Source of the DNA: an uncultured Bulleidia sp.
GTDB taxonomy: Bacteria; Bacillota_I; Bacilli_A; Erysipelotrichales; Erysipelotrichaceae
Length of the DNA: 64,000 nt
Reading direction: 5' to 3'
Assembly: GCA_934725105.1 (NCBI GenBank)
Contig: CAKVBD010000005.1
Location: 13,761 to 77,760 of the forward strand
Each line of letters begins with the position of its first letter. Position 1 is the first letter of the stretch. The notes under the pieces are model-generated. The model was not told where the DNA came from, did no database searches, and was given only the letters and a program-made list of their open reading frames with translations. Made by a program: the position numbers and the translations under genes. Below are positions 27,366 to 35,303 of this stretch, piece after piece.

Positions 27366-28038
27366 TTATTTAAACGGAACAAATTACACACTTTATCAGC
27401 CTGAGGATATGTATCACTTTAATGCGGATACAGAATTGTTAGGCAGGTTTATGGATGTACATAGAAAAGATAGTGTACTGGATGTTGGATGTAACAACGG
27501 TGCGCTTCTTTACTATGCAAAACAAAAGAATGCTTTGAAACTGACTGGAATTGATTTATTTGAAAATGTCATAGAAAATGCAAAAGAGAATTTTGTTAGA
27601 AATGCAGTAGATGCTGATTTATATGTATGTCCATTACAGGAATTTATGCATGCTCCATTTGATCTGATTGTCTGTAATCCTCCGTATTTTAATACAAAAA
27701 ATGATGCTTTAAAGAATGAAAATGCAAGAATCAAAGCTGCCAGACACGAAGAGTATCTCTGTTTAGATGATTTGATGAAACATGTAAAGCGTCTTTTAAA
27801 AGATAACGGAAGATTTGATATGGTATATCGACCAGATCGAATGAAAGATGTGATTGCGATTGGAATGCAGTATGGTCTTTATCCAAAACGATTGAAGATT
27901 GCCTATGCTTCTAAAAACAAACCCGCAAAATCAATTCTTCTAGAGTTTGTAAAAAACAAGAATATTCTTTTAGACATTGAAGCACCGGCATTTTTAAATG
28001 ACCGTGATTCTTTTGGCTGGAAGGGAGTACAGAAATGA
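27355..28038 (+). CDS. N6-adenine methyltransferase, tRNA1(Val) TrmN6/YabB-like
   Basis: 227 aa SAM-dependent methyltransferase. DVGCNNGALLYYA is motif I and VCNPPYFN is the NPPY catalytic motif of amino-group methylation. The start region TLYQPEDMYHFNADTELLGRF matches the YabB/TrmN6 group, which methylates A37 of a tRNA. Start chosen at ATG 27355, which overlaps the kinase stop by 11 nt; the frame from 27271 lies within the kinase gene. Its stop overlaps the next gene by 4 nt. Confidence 0.85.
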   Translation: MKLDYLNGTNYTLYQPEDMYHFNADTELLGRFMDVHRKDSVLDVGCNNGALLYYAKQKNALKLTGIDLFENVIENAKENFVRNAVDADLYVCPLQEFMHAPFDLIVCNPPYFNTKNDALKNENARIKAARHEEYLCLDDLMKHVKRLLKDNGRFDMVYRPDRMKDVIAIGMQYGLYPKRLKIAYASKNKPAKSILLEFVKNKNILLDIEAPAFLNDRDSFGWKGVQK

Positions 28039-29165
28039 TGACTCTATGTGTAACTATATTGTTTATCATTACATTTTCTGTCTTTCTGCTCAGTATTTTT
28101 GTGCTTGTTCGTTTTCATGAGCGTCCATGTGATGAAACAATCATGATTGCATCACACCCATTAGAAATGAATCAAATGAATCATCAAACTGTCTATTCTA
28201 GATTCTGTGATCGTTTGAAACTCAACTATCCTGAACTTCCACTATTGTTTGATGACATTTCTAATGATGCATCGATTATATTGCATTTCAAGGGACTTTC
28301 CCGCTATAAAGAAGCAGTCGTCTATGTTTTTTTACATGAAGAAGCAAAAGACTGTTTCTTATCAACACTCCAGCAATTCTGTGAAGATGCCGCAACACCA
28401 AAATATGGAATCGTTGCAGCATTTCCTTACAACAACACATCACTTGATCAAATTATGGAACGACTAAAAGAGAAGCATATTCCTGTTGCTTTTGTTGTGA
28501 AAGATGAATCCAGTTTATGCAGCTTTCCACATATGGAAGGGAATTCTGCTTTGTTGTTTACGGGAAGAAAACCGTATGCATGTTTTTCTTTTGAAAATGA
28601 CAATCATGACTATGACTGGATCCAGGATCTTTCAAAGCAGAAACTATTTCATTCTGTCTATACAAAAGACGCATATCATACAGTTCTTTCCATGCAGGAT
28701 GTACTTTCAAAAGATACGCGTTTATTGACAAAGATGTATCCTCTGTTTTCAAATATGGTCAAAGAAGAAATCATGGAGTTATATCCAGAAGTAAAACAAT
28801 TATTTCTTGCTGTCATAGATAAACAGGGAAATCGATTTGTATTATATACACCCGATGCTTCTTCACTAGAAAAAGGAATTGCTTCTCTACAAGAATATGC
28901 AAAAAATAAAAAGATCCAGTTGAAATTACTGTATCAGGATACAGATACATATCAATTAGATACAGAAAGCAAGGATTACCAATCAATTGTTTCCTGTATG
29001 AAAGAAACATTAAATGTTGAACGTGTGCTTCCAATGCTTTTAGAAAATGAAGAAAACTATCACTGTTCAACACCTGTTGTTGGCATATCTCCATTATTTC
29101 AGAATACAGTTTTATCTACTTTGGAAGCATCTCGATTTTATTATCGTTTCTTGCTTCTGAAATAA
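28035..29165 (+). CDS. Membrane-anchored protein resembling a degenerate M20 peptidase
   Basis: 376 aa with one N-terminal hydrophobic anchor (residues 5-27). I do not recognise it as an intact enzyme. The order and spacing of some segments (NHQTVYSRFCDRLKLNYPEL, HFKG, HIPVAFVVKDESS, STPVVGISPLFQ) recall M20 carboxypeptidases of the Pm20d1 kind, where these positions hold F..L...YP, the G-x-D strand, a VLDEGG segment and a late VGI/GI strand. The metal-ligand HxD, EE and DD residues are not where they should be. It may be a pseudoenzyme. Start ATG 28035 has GGGAG upstream and overlaps the methyltransferase stop. Confidence 0.5.
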   Translation: MMTLCVTILFIITFSVFLLSIFVLVRFHERPCDETIMIASHPLEMNQMNHQTVYSRFCDRLKLNYPELPLLFDDISNDASIILHFKGLSRYKEAVVYVFLHEEAKDCFLSTLQQFCEDAATPKYGIVAAFPYNNTSLDQIMERLKEKHIPVAFVVKDESSLCSFPHMEGNSALLFTGRKPYACFSFENDNHDYDWIQDLSKQKLFHSVYTKDAYHTVLSMQDVLSKDTRLLTKMYPLFSNMVKEEIMELYPEVKQLFLAVIDKQGNRFVLYTPDASSLEKGIASLQEYAKNKKIQLKLLYQDTDTYQLDTESKDYQSIVSCMKETLNVERVLPMLLENEENYHCSTPVVGISPLFQNTVLSTLEASRFYYRFLLLK

Positions 29166-29201
29166 TTGCTTACAAGAATGTTTTTTGTGAATATGTAAAA
29201 A

Positions 29202-29225
29202 AATAGTAGCAATCGCTACTATTTT
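29202..29225. terminator. Bidirectional terminator between convergent genes
   Basis: Stem AATAGTAGC/GCTACTATT with AATC loop, A-rich before and T-rich after, between the M20-like gene and ispG. Confidence 0.88.
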
Positions 29226-29227
29226 CG

Positions 29228-30295
29228 TTATTGTTTTCTTTCTTCAATGAGCTTATTGATTTCTTCGATCAAAGCATCTTTGATTTCATTCTGTGGAACT
29301 CTACGAATGACTTCGCCTTTTCTAAACAACAGTCCAGAATCATATCCACCCGCAACACCAATATCAGCTCTACCAGCTTCCTGAATGCCATTGACTGGAC
29401 ATCCCATAATTGCAACAGTAATATCTTCATGTACTGTTTCAAGGTATGCCTCCATTTCTTTTACAAGAGGAAGCATATCATACTGGATTCTTCCGCATGT
29501 TGGACAGGCAACTAGATCTGGTACATTCTTTGTCAAATGGAAAGCTTTGAGAAGCTTCTTTCCAATAATCAATTCGTCTTTTGGCGGTGCAGATACAGAT
29601 ACACGAATCGTATCTCCAATACCTTCATGTAATAATGTACCTAAAGCTGCAGAAGATTTTACTGCACTTTCTGTAAAGCCACCAGCTTCTGTAACACCTA
29701 AATGAAGAGGGTATGGATAATGCTGGCTTGCTTTTTCATATACATCGATTGTCAGTTCAACATCGCTGCTCTTGAATGATAAAACAATGTCATGAAAATC
29801 AAGTTCTTCTAGAATCTTGACATGACGATCACAAGAAGCAATCATTGCTTCTGCGCATAGTCCACCATATTGTTCAAGAAACTGTTTTTCCAAAGAACCG
29901 CCATTGATGCCAATACGGATTGGAATATGCTTTTCTTTGCACTTTTTCACAACTTCTTCTGTATGTTCTCTAGAACCAATGTTTCCAGGATTGATACGAA
30001 TGGCATCAACACCACCATCTGCCGCAATTAATGCAAGACGATGATTGAAGTGAATATCAGCAACAAGAGGGATGTGAATGCCTTTTTTGATATCTGGGAT
30101 AGCACGTGCATCTTCTTCGTCTAATACAGCGATACGAATTAATTCGCATCCATTTTCTTCTAATTCTAAAATCTGTTGAATTGTTTCTTCAACATTTTTG
30201 GCAGGAACATTCGTCATAGATTGAAGAATGCATTTATTTTGTCCGCCAATTTGTAAATTTCCTACATACACAGGACGTGTTTCATTACGTTTCAT
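29228..30295 (-). CDS. ispG: 4-hydroxy-3-methylbut-2-enyl diphosphate synthase IspG
   Basis: 355 aa iron-sulfur enzyme of the MEP isoprenoid pathway, converting methylerythritol cyclodiphosphate to HMBPP. The cluster cysteines are in ACPTCGR and MGCPVNG, and the start QSMTNVPAKN and RINPGNIG motifs are typical. Start ATG 30295 follows TGGAGG, and a TATAAT-type -10 lies on the minus strand at 30313-30318. Single gene. Needs reduced ferredoxin or flavodoxin; a ferredoxin is encoded at 7633. Confidence 0.97.
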   Translation of the reverse strand: MKRNETRPVYVGNLQIGGQNKCILQSMTNVPAKNVEETIQQILELEENGCELIRIAVLDEEDARAIPDIKKGIHIPLVADIHFNHRLALIAADGGVDAIRINPGNIGSREHTEEVVKKCKEKHIPIRIGINGGSLEKQFLEQYGGLCAEAMIASCDRHVKILEELDFHDIVLSFKSSDVELTIDVYEKASQHYPYPLHLGVTEAGGFTESAVKSSAALGTLLHEGIGDTIRVSVSAPPKDELIIGKKLLKAFHLTKNVPDLVACPTCGRIQYDMLPLVKEMEAYLETVHEDITVAIMGCPVNGIQEAGRADIGVAGGYDSGLLFRKGEVIRRVPQNEIKDALIEEINKLIEERKQ

Positions 30296-30416
30296 AGGAT
30301 ACCTCCATTAGTATTATACAGCTGTATAGAAAATAGTTCGACAAAGCTTCTGATTTTTTGCTAGACAAACTTGTAGAATAACGCTATGATATCTTCCGTT
30401 AGAGAGTTAATTTTAC

Positions 30417-30445
30417 TTGGAAAACAGTATTGTTTATGATATACT
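30417..30445 (+). promoter_or_regulatory. Promoter of rpmG
   Basis: TTGGAA (30417-30422), 17 nt, TATACT (30440-30445) with the TG extension at 30437-30438. Confidence 0.75.
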
Positions 30446-30476
30446 TCTCTAGCAAAAAAGTCAGGAGGAATAAACA

Positions 30477-30629
30477 ATGCCAAGAGACAATATTACATTT
30501 AAATGTAGTGAATGTGGTGAAGAAAACTACATTGGTACAAGAAACAAGCGTAAGCATGCTGAAAAGATGGAAATCAAGAAGTACTGCCCACGTTGTAACA
30601 AAATGACTCTGCATAAGGAGAAGAAATAA
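30477..30629 (+). CDS. rpmG: 50S ribosomal protein L33
   Basis: 50 aa, MPRDNITFKCSECGEENY onward, ending NKMTLHKEKK. The two Cys pairs CSEC and CPRC make it the zinc-binding (C+) form of L33. AGGAGGA precedes ATG 30477. In many Firmicutes rpmG is followed by secE and nusG; here it stands alone with its own promoter and terminator. Confidence 0.96.
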   Translation: MPRDNITFKCSECGEENYIGTRNKRKHAEKMEIKKYCPRCNKMTLHKEKK

Positions 30630-30650
30630 GTCTTTTTGACTTATTTTTTT
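30624..30650 (+). terminator. Terminator of rpmG
   Basis: 9-bp stem AAATAAGTC/GACTTATTT (30624-30632 with 30638-30646), overlapping the stop codon, then T run to 30650. The next ATG is only 7 nt further on. Confidence 0.88.
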
Positions 30651-30657
30651 AATATCT

Positions 30658-31275
30658 ATGAAGTTAGATACATTACCAATTGGTTTATATGGTGAAAATA
30701 TCTATGTTTTACATGAAAATGGTCATGTGTTGATCATTGATCCAGGAAAGAATGCAAAAGAGATTGCTCAATGTATTTCGAAAGATGAAATTGTTGATGG
30801 AATCATTTTGACACATGGGCATGAAGATCATACACAGGCAACAGATGATCTTGTAGATATATATTCATGTAATGTATATATGGATCTTGCTGATTATGAT
30901 CTTGTAGATCCAAAATATGCAGGTTCTCATGGATTTGATGCACCGGTATATACAACAGTCAAACCATTGCAGAAAGATATGCAGATTGGCTCATTTCATG
31001 TAGAAGTGACAAAAACACCAGGTCATACAAAGGGCAGTTGTGTGATTCGTTATCGCAATCTTTTATTTACAGGAGATACTTTATTTGCGGGAAGTATTGG
31101 AAGAACAGATCTTTATGGTGGAAATGAAGCGGAAATGATGCAATCCTTAACGAAGTTTATGGATATGGCGCATGATCTGATTGTTTTACCAGGACATGGA
31201 CCTCGTTCTACGATCAAACAGGAACTTGCGACAAACATGTATCTGCAGTATGTAAAGAAGATGGTAAATATATGA
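30658..31275 (+). CDS. Metallo-beta-lactamase-fold hydrolase (glyoxalase II-like)
   Basis: 205 aa. HxHxDH is intact in THGHEDHTQA, followed by TPGHTKGS, FTGDTLF and PGHGP, the metal ligands of the YcbL/glyoxalase II group. The physiological thioester substrate is not known. ATG 30658 has no ribosome-binding site and lies 7 nt after the rpmG terminator T-run, so initiation probably occurs on a very short or leaderless mRNA; TTTAAT at 30648-30653 could be a -10. It overlaps the lipoprotein gene by 4 nt. Confidence 0.88.
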   Translation: MKLDTLPIGLYGENIYVLHENGHVLIIDPGKNAKEIAQCISKDEIVDGIILTHGHEDHTQATDDLVDIYSCNVYMDLADYDLVDPKYAGSHGFDAPVYTTVKPLQKDMQIGSFHVEVTKTPGHTKGSCVIRYRNLLFTGDTLFAGSIGRTDLYGGNEAEMMQSLTKFMDMAHDLIVLPGHGPRSTIKQELATNMYLQYVKKMVNI

Positions 31276-31988
31276 AAAAAAGCATTCTAATTTTAGCGTG
31301 TGCATGTCTTTTTGGATGTGCTTCAAAGCAGCCATCTTTAACAAGTGAAACGCCAAAGGAAATTACAACACCAATCTCAAAGACGGATTTTTCAGAAACA
31401 GAAGCAGAGAATGTATTTAACATGGCAGTTAGAAATCATTGCCGTGTTACAGAACAGGTATGTACGGTAGGAAAAGTAGTTGTTCAGAATAATACAATTT
31501 ATGGAACATATACATATACAGAAAATGATCAGGACTATACAGTCAGTGGTACATTAGAAAATGTCAGTGTTTCTAAAAATGATTCCTCTATTGTGACAAT
31601 TGGAAAGAAATTATTTTCTACAGGTATTATCAAACAGAAAGAAGATACATCTCAAGCTGAAACAGAAGAAGCAACAAATGATAAACACTTTGATTTGTCA
31701 CTAGAAGCAGATGAAAGTAAAAATGGCGAAGTTGTTTTTGAAGATGATGTATATAAAATCCGTTTAATGAATCTGCAGACAGGTGCAATGAATTTCAATG
31801 GTACGTTCGATGGAACAGGGTATTTCAAGCTGTATGCTTTAACTCTAGATCAAAGTAATGCAACGATGATTGCTGAACTTAAAGGCAGTGGAGAATACAA
31901 CGAAACAACATCTTTAGATGCTGGATGGTACTACATTGTTGTTGAAAGAATGGATGGAACATATACGATGAATTGGGCAGGGCAATAA
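31272..31988 (+). CDS. Lipoprotein of unknown function
   Basis: 238 aa with a lipoprotein signal peptide: KK, a hydrophobic stretch, and lipobox LFGC (Cys about residue 15). The mature part has a Thr/Glu-rich linker (about 115-140) and two beta-rich segments; the second (about 145-238, ending WYYIVVERMDGTYTMNW) resembles a small beta-sandwich. No family recognised. ATG overlaps the stop of the MBL hydrolase gene, so they are translationally coupled. Confidence 0.82.
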   Translation: MKKSILILACACLFGCASKQPSLTSETPKEITTPISKTDFSETEAENVFNMAVRNHCRVTEQVCTVGKVVVQNNTIYGTYTYTENDQDYTVSGTLENVSVSKNDSSIVTIGKKLFSTGIIKQKEDTSQAETEEATNDKHFDLSLEADESKNGEVVFEDDVYKIRLMNLQTGAMNFNGTFDGTGYFKLYALTLDQSNATMIAELKGSGEYNETTSLDAGWYYIVVERMDGTYTMNWAGQ

Positions 31989-32054
31989 GTCTTGTCTAAT
32001 TTTTTTTATTTTTTTATAGAAATCTATTTGAAAAGGTGGTATATTGTTTACAAG

Positions 32055-32068
32055 TGAAAGCACTTACA
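32055..32068 (+). promoter_or_regulatory. cre-like catabolite site before the PTS EIIB gene
   Basis: TGAAAGCACTTACA differs from the CcpA consensus TGWAANCGNTNWCA at a single position (CA in place of central CG). It lies between a TATATT -10 candidate (32040-32045) and the start codon. A related site lies before the nucleoside phosphorylase gene. Confidence 0.45.
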
Positions 32069-32088
32069 AATTAAGGAGAGTTAAAAAC

Positions 32089-32397
32089 ATGGCAGACAAG
32101 AAAATCGTATTATTTTGTGCAGCAGGAATGTCCACATCTTTATTAGTTAACAAGATGAAGCAGGCAGCTGCTAAGGCTGGTAAAGATTATGATATCGCAG
32201 CATACAGCTTAAATGAAGAAGAAAAGCATGCACCAGATGCAGACGTTGTTCTTCTCGGACCTCAGGTTCGTTATGCTTTAGCTAAGTTACAGGCTAAGTA
32301 TCCTGGAAAGCCTATTGAAGGTATCGATATGAGAATGTATGGTATGATGGATGGCGAAGGCGTTATCGGTTATGCTAGAAAACTCATGAACGACTAA
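32089..32397 (+). CDS. Orphan PTS EIIB component, lactose/cellobiose family
   Basis: 102 aa. The phosphocysteine loop FCAAGMSTS lies at about residues 8-16, and the ending DGEGVIGYARKLMND is typical of CelA/LicB-type EIIB proteins. It would relay phosphate from EIIA to sugar in a beta-glucoside-type system, but no EIIA or EIIC is next to it. Start chosen at ATG 32089 after AAGGAG. Monocistronic, with a cre-like site upstream and a strong terminator downstream. Confidence 0.92.
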   Translation: MADKKIVLFCAAGMSTSLLVNKMKQAAAKAGKDYDIAAYSLNEEEKHAPDADVVLLGPQVRYALAKLQAKYPGKPIEGIDMRMYGMMDGEGVIGYARKLMND

Positions 32398-32422
32398 TCA
32401 CAGAATAACAGAATCACATTAG

Positions 32423-32456
32423 ACTATGACAACTTGCATTTGTCATAGTTTTTTTT
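32423..32456 (+). terminator. Terminator of the PTS EIIB gene
   Basis: 10-bp stem ACTATGACAA/TTGTCATAGT (32423-32432 with 32440-32449), 7-nt loop, T8. The T run overlaps the T-rich start of the comGA promoter. Confidence 0.92.
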
Positions 32457-32481
32457 GGAATTCCTCAATTTTATGTGAATA
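32456..32481 (+). promoter_or_regulatory. Sigma-H/ComX-like competence promoter of comGA
   Basis: TGGAATT (32456-32462), 12 nt, GTGAATA (32475-32481). Upstream T-run, CCTCA after the first box, and TATTGAGGAG downstream match the recA copy almost base for base. Confidence 0.8.
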
Positions 32482-32502
32482 AAGTATTGAGGAGTTTTTT
32501 TT

Positions 32503-33486
32503 ATGGAACAGAGATTGATAGAAATATTAAAGATTGCATTAGAGTATCAAGTCAGTGATATTCATTTTGATATTACGAATGGAGAGAAAGAAAAAATGAA
32601 TATTGAAATGCGTATTGATGGGCAAATGAAGCAGCTGATACCAAAAGAAGATGATATACGTCTGTTTTATTATTTAATGTATCGTGCAAATTTAGATGTA
32701 TCCAATACTTTTCAGCCGCAGACAGGATCTTTTCATGAAAGGGTCCTGCAACAAGATCTTTCATTGCGGTTTTCCATTGTATCAAGTTATTACATGCGTT
32801 CTGGTGTGTTGCGTATTTTAAATACTAAAAATCAATTGTGTATTCAAGATTTATGCTTTGACTCTTCAACAACAAAGTATTTAACAAATGTCATGCAGCA
32901 GAAGAATGGACTGTACTTGTTTTCAGGACCAACAGGAAGTGGAAAAACGACAACACTATATACATTGCTGAATGCAGTGCAGAATAAAAAAATCTTTACA
33001 TTAGAAGATCCTGTTGAAGTTGTAAATGAGAAATATGTACAGATACAGATCAATGAAAAACAACATATGTCATATGCCGATGGCATTAAACAATTAATGC
33101 GTCATGATCCAGATATCATCATGATTGGTGAAATTCGTGATGAAACTGCCGCAAAAATGGCAGTTCGCTGTGCACTAACAGGACACCTTGTTGTCAGTAC
33201 GATTCATTCCTTTTCCTGCGTTTCAACAATATTAAGAATGCTGGATCTAGGTGTTGAAAAGTATCAACTGAAAGATGTATTGAAAGGAATCAGTTCACAA
33301 AGACTATTTGAAAAAACAAATGGTGAAAAAATCGGAATTTATGAATATATGGATGAAAAAGAAATCACACATTATTTTGAGAAAGGAGATGTCAGTGATG
33401 CATTTATTCCATTATCAAAGCAAATTGAACAAGCACTCTTTCAAAATGAAATTACATATGAACAAGCCAAAGAATATATTGCGTAA
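32503..33486 (+). CDS. comGA: Competence ATPase ComGA (PilB/GspE family)
   Basis: 327 aa, the short form usual for ComGA. Walker A FSGPTGSGKTTTLY (about residue 142), Asp box LEDPVE, Walker B IIMIGEIRDEETA-like segment and His box TGHLVVSTIH are all present. It powers assembly of the transformation pilus at the membrane. GAGG precedes the ATG. First gene of comGA-GG, under the shared competence promoter. The C-terminus overlaps comGB by 89 nt. Confidence 0.95.
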   Translation: MEQRLIEILKIALEYQVSDIHFDITNGEKEKMNIEMRIDGQMKQLIPKEDDIRLFYYLMYRANLDVSNTFQPQTGSFHERVLQQDLSLRFSIVSSYYMRSGVLRILNTKNQLCIQDLCFDSSTTKYLTNVMQQKNGLYLFSGPTGSGKTTTLYTLLNAVQNKKIFTLEDPVEVVNEKYVQIQINEKQHMSYADGIKQLMRHDPDIIMIGEIRDETAAKMAVRCALTGHLVVSTIHSFSCVSTILRMLDLGVEKYQLKDVLKGISSQRLFEKTNGEKIGIYEYMDEKEITHYFEKGDVSDAFIPLSKQIEQALFQNEITYEQAKEYIA

Positions 33487-34450
33487 AGAAGATTGTGAAG
33501 CAATTGCGAAACTGTTAGAGAGTGGTTTTTCTATCAAAGATGCATTCGTTGTATTGAAAGAAAAAGAAAATGAGAAAGCATTCGATGAAATCATGCATCG
33601 ACTAAATAATGGAGAAAGCCTGCATACTTTTTTTTATCTGTATTGTCCAAAAAGCTATGTTGTCTTATTTGAAGGTATGAGTCAATGCATGCCGTTTCTA
33701 GATAGTTTATTGACATGTATTGAAATGCATCAGGCAATCGAAAAGAGTCAGAAACAGATCATTGATGGAATGTTATATCCAACGCTTCTGTTTTTGGAAA
33801 TGGCAGTTGGAATGTATTTATTCAATGCATTGATCTTGCCAAATATGATTACGTTACTGATGGGATTTCAGCTAGAAACGAATCACTTGCTATGGATGCA
33901 TAAAGCAATTCAGTGGATTGCGAAACTGCTTCTATGGGGGATTGTATTGCTTTTTCTAATTGTCATGACTGCTTTAGAAAAGAAGCATATTGTCAATACA
34001 TATTGCTTTGTCGCAAAAAGATTTCCAGACAGTATTCTTGTACATTCTGTATCTGCGATGTTTGCACGTTTCTTTCTGGAATGTCTAAAAAGAAATGTTT
34101 CTACGAAAAATACTTTGCATATATTATCTCAAGTCAAACAGCAGCCATGTGTTTCTTATATCGCAAAAGAAATCGATGGACATTTAATGCAGGGAGAAAC
34201 ATTGATAGAGGCAATCCAGAAAACACATATTGAGAAGGCATTGCTTCGATTTTTGAAGATTGCGATGTTTTCAAGCAGCAGTGAAGAAATGCTGAAAGGA
34301 TATCTACAGATGGTAGAGATTCGTAAACAGCAGGCAATCAAACGATACAGTACATATATTCAGCTTATTTCTTATTCATTGATTGCGATCGTTTTGATTT
34401 TTGTATACCAGATATTAATGATGCCGATGACAATGCTGCAGAATTTATAA
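33398..34450 (+). CDS. comGB: Competence pilus membrane platform ComGB (PilC/GspF family)
   Basis: About 350 aa with two GspF-type repeats and three membrane helices (near residues 140-165, 180-205 and 320-345). It is the inner-membrane platform on which ComGA acts. Start chosen at ATG 33398, which has AAAGGAG 9 nt upstream, giving an 89-nt overlap with comGA; ATG 33458 is possible but lacks a site. Confidence 0.9.
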   Translation: MHLFHYQSKLNKHSFKMKLHMNKPKNILRKEDCEAIAKLLESGFSIKDAFVVLKEKENEKAFDEIMHRLNNGESLHTFFYLYCPKSYVVLFEGMSQCMPFLDSLLTCIEMHQAIEKSQKQIIDGMLYPTLLFLEMAVGMYLFNALILPNMITLLMGFQLETNHLLWMHKAIQWIAKLLLWGIVLLFLIVMTALEKKHIVNTYCFVAKRFPDSILVHSVSAMFARFFLECLKRNVSTKNTLHILSQVKQQPCVSYIAKEIDGHLMQGETLIEAIQKTHIEKALLRFLKIAMFSSSSEEMLKGYLQMVEIRKQQAIKRYSTYIQLISYSLIAIVLIFVYQILMMPMTMLQNL

Positions 34451-34460
34451 AAGAAATTTT

Positions 34461-34486
34461 TGGAACTGATTGCATTTTTGTGAATA
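34461..34486 (+). promoter_or_regulatory. Internal competence promoter before comGC
   Basis: TGGAACT (34461-34467), 12 nt, GTGAATA (34480-34486), with five T before it and TATTGAGGAG after it. Same spacing as the recA, comGA and dprA copies, one base different in the first box. Confidence 0.68.
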
Positions 34487-34518
34487 TGTATATTGAGGAG
34501 CATTCTCAAGGAGGACAT

Positions 34519-34821
34519 ATGAAAAAGAACAATCAAGGTTTTACATTACTGGAAATGACAATCGTAGTCATTATTATTTCTGTTATTTTCTTGCTTTCTG
34601 TTCCATCCATTCAAAAGACACTGTCGGTTGTCAATCAGAAAGGATGCAAAGCAATTGAAAAAGTTGCAGATGCGGCAATTCTAGAGTACAAGATGGAATA
34701 TGATGAGTATCCACAAAGCGTGGATGATTTGATCAATGCCGGTTTATTAAATGAAGCACAGGTGGAATGTGATGGCTCAAAACAATTACAGATCAGAGAT
34801 GGAGAAGCATTCATCGAATGA
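34519..34821 (+). CDS. comGC: Major competence pseudopilin ComGC
   Basis: 100 aa. Type IV pilin-like leader MKKNNQG with cleavage before FTLLEM, Glu at +5, and a 20-residue hydrophobic helix. The C-terminal part (DEYPQSVDDLINAGLL) is typical of ComGC. After processing by the prepilin peptidase ComC (not in this window) it forms the transformation pilus. Start chosen at ATG 34519 after AAGGAGG. It has its own promoter inside the operon. Confidence 0.95.
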   Translation: MKKNNQGFTLLEMTIVVIIISVIFLLSVPSIQKTLSVVNQKGCKAIEKVADAAILEYKMEYDEYPQSVDDLINAGLLNEAQVECDGSKQLQIRDGEAFIE

Positions 34822-35110
34822 GGGATTTATGCTTGTGGAATGCTGTATTGTTCTTGTGGCAGTTTCTATCATGACATTGCTTGTCATTCCATCTCACGAA
34901 TTCTCTAAAAATAACAAATACTTATTTCAAAGTGATTATCTATACCATCAGTCTAACGCAATCAAAGAAGCAAAGCATACAGCATTTCAATGGGACACAA
35001 TTGCAGTGATTTTTAATGAGAATGGTAATGTGAACCAGGCACAAACAGTAGAGGTAAATGGGAAAAAGATTGTAATAGAGCTAGGAGGTGGAAGACTTGT
35101 TGAAAAGTGA
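34799..35110 (+). CDS. comGD: Minor pseudopilin ComGD
   Basis: About 103 aa. A prepilin-like leader (MEKHSSNEG/FMLVECC) precedes a hydrophobic helix. It lies second in the pilin series and overlaps comGC by 23 nt, as in other comG operons. Assignment rests on position and leader; the rest is divergent. Start chosen at ATG 34799 because it gives a short leader, though its ribosome-binding site is weak. Confidence 0.78.
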   Translation: MEKHSSNEGFMLVECCIVLVAVSIMTLLVIPSHEFSKNNKYLFQSDYLYHQSNAIKEAKHTAFQWDTIAVIFNENGNVNQAQTVEVNGKKIVIELGGGRLVEK

Positions 35111-35303
35111 TGGATTTTTACTAAATGATGCTTTGATCAGTGTTTTGATTACATCTTTGATTGCGGTGATTGTTTACAGCTGCATTGTTGTACATGTTAA
35201 GGTACAGGAAAAACTGCGGGAAGAAAGTCAAATTATGCAAAATGATTTTGATCAGTTTTTTCAGGAAATAGATCTATGCGAAACAATCGAGGAACAATAT
35301 TAA
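35097..35303 (+). CDS. comGE: Minor pseudopilin ComGE-like
   Basis: About 68 aa. KSDG/FLLNDALI prepilin-like leader and hydrophobic helix, then a short charged helical tail. Start taken as TTG 35097, because AGGAGG (35083-35088) lies 8 nt upstream; GTG 35088 overlaps that site. Short for the family, and named by position in the operon. Confidence 0.65.
   Translation: MLKSDGFLLNDALISVLITSLIAVIVYSCIVVHVKVQEKLREESQIMQNDFDQFFQEIDLCETIEEQY

Noticed and set aside
29187..29193. GTGAATA after the M20-like gene, like the competence -10 box
   Set aside because: No TGGAATT 12 nt upstream (sequence there is GCTTACA) and no plus-strand gene follows; it leads into a terminator.
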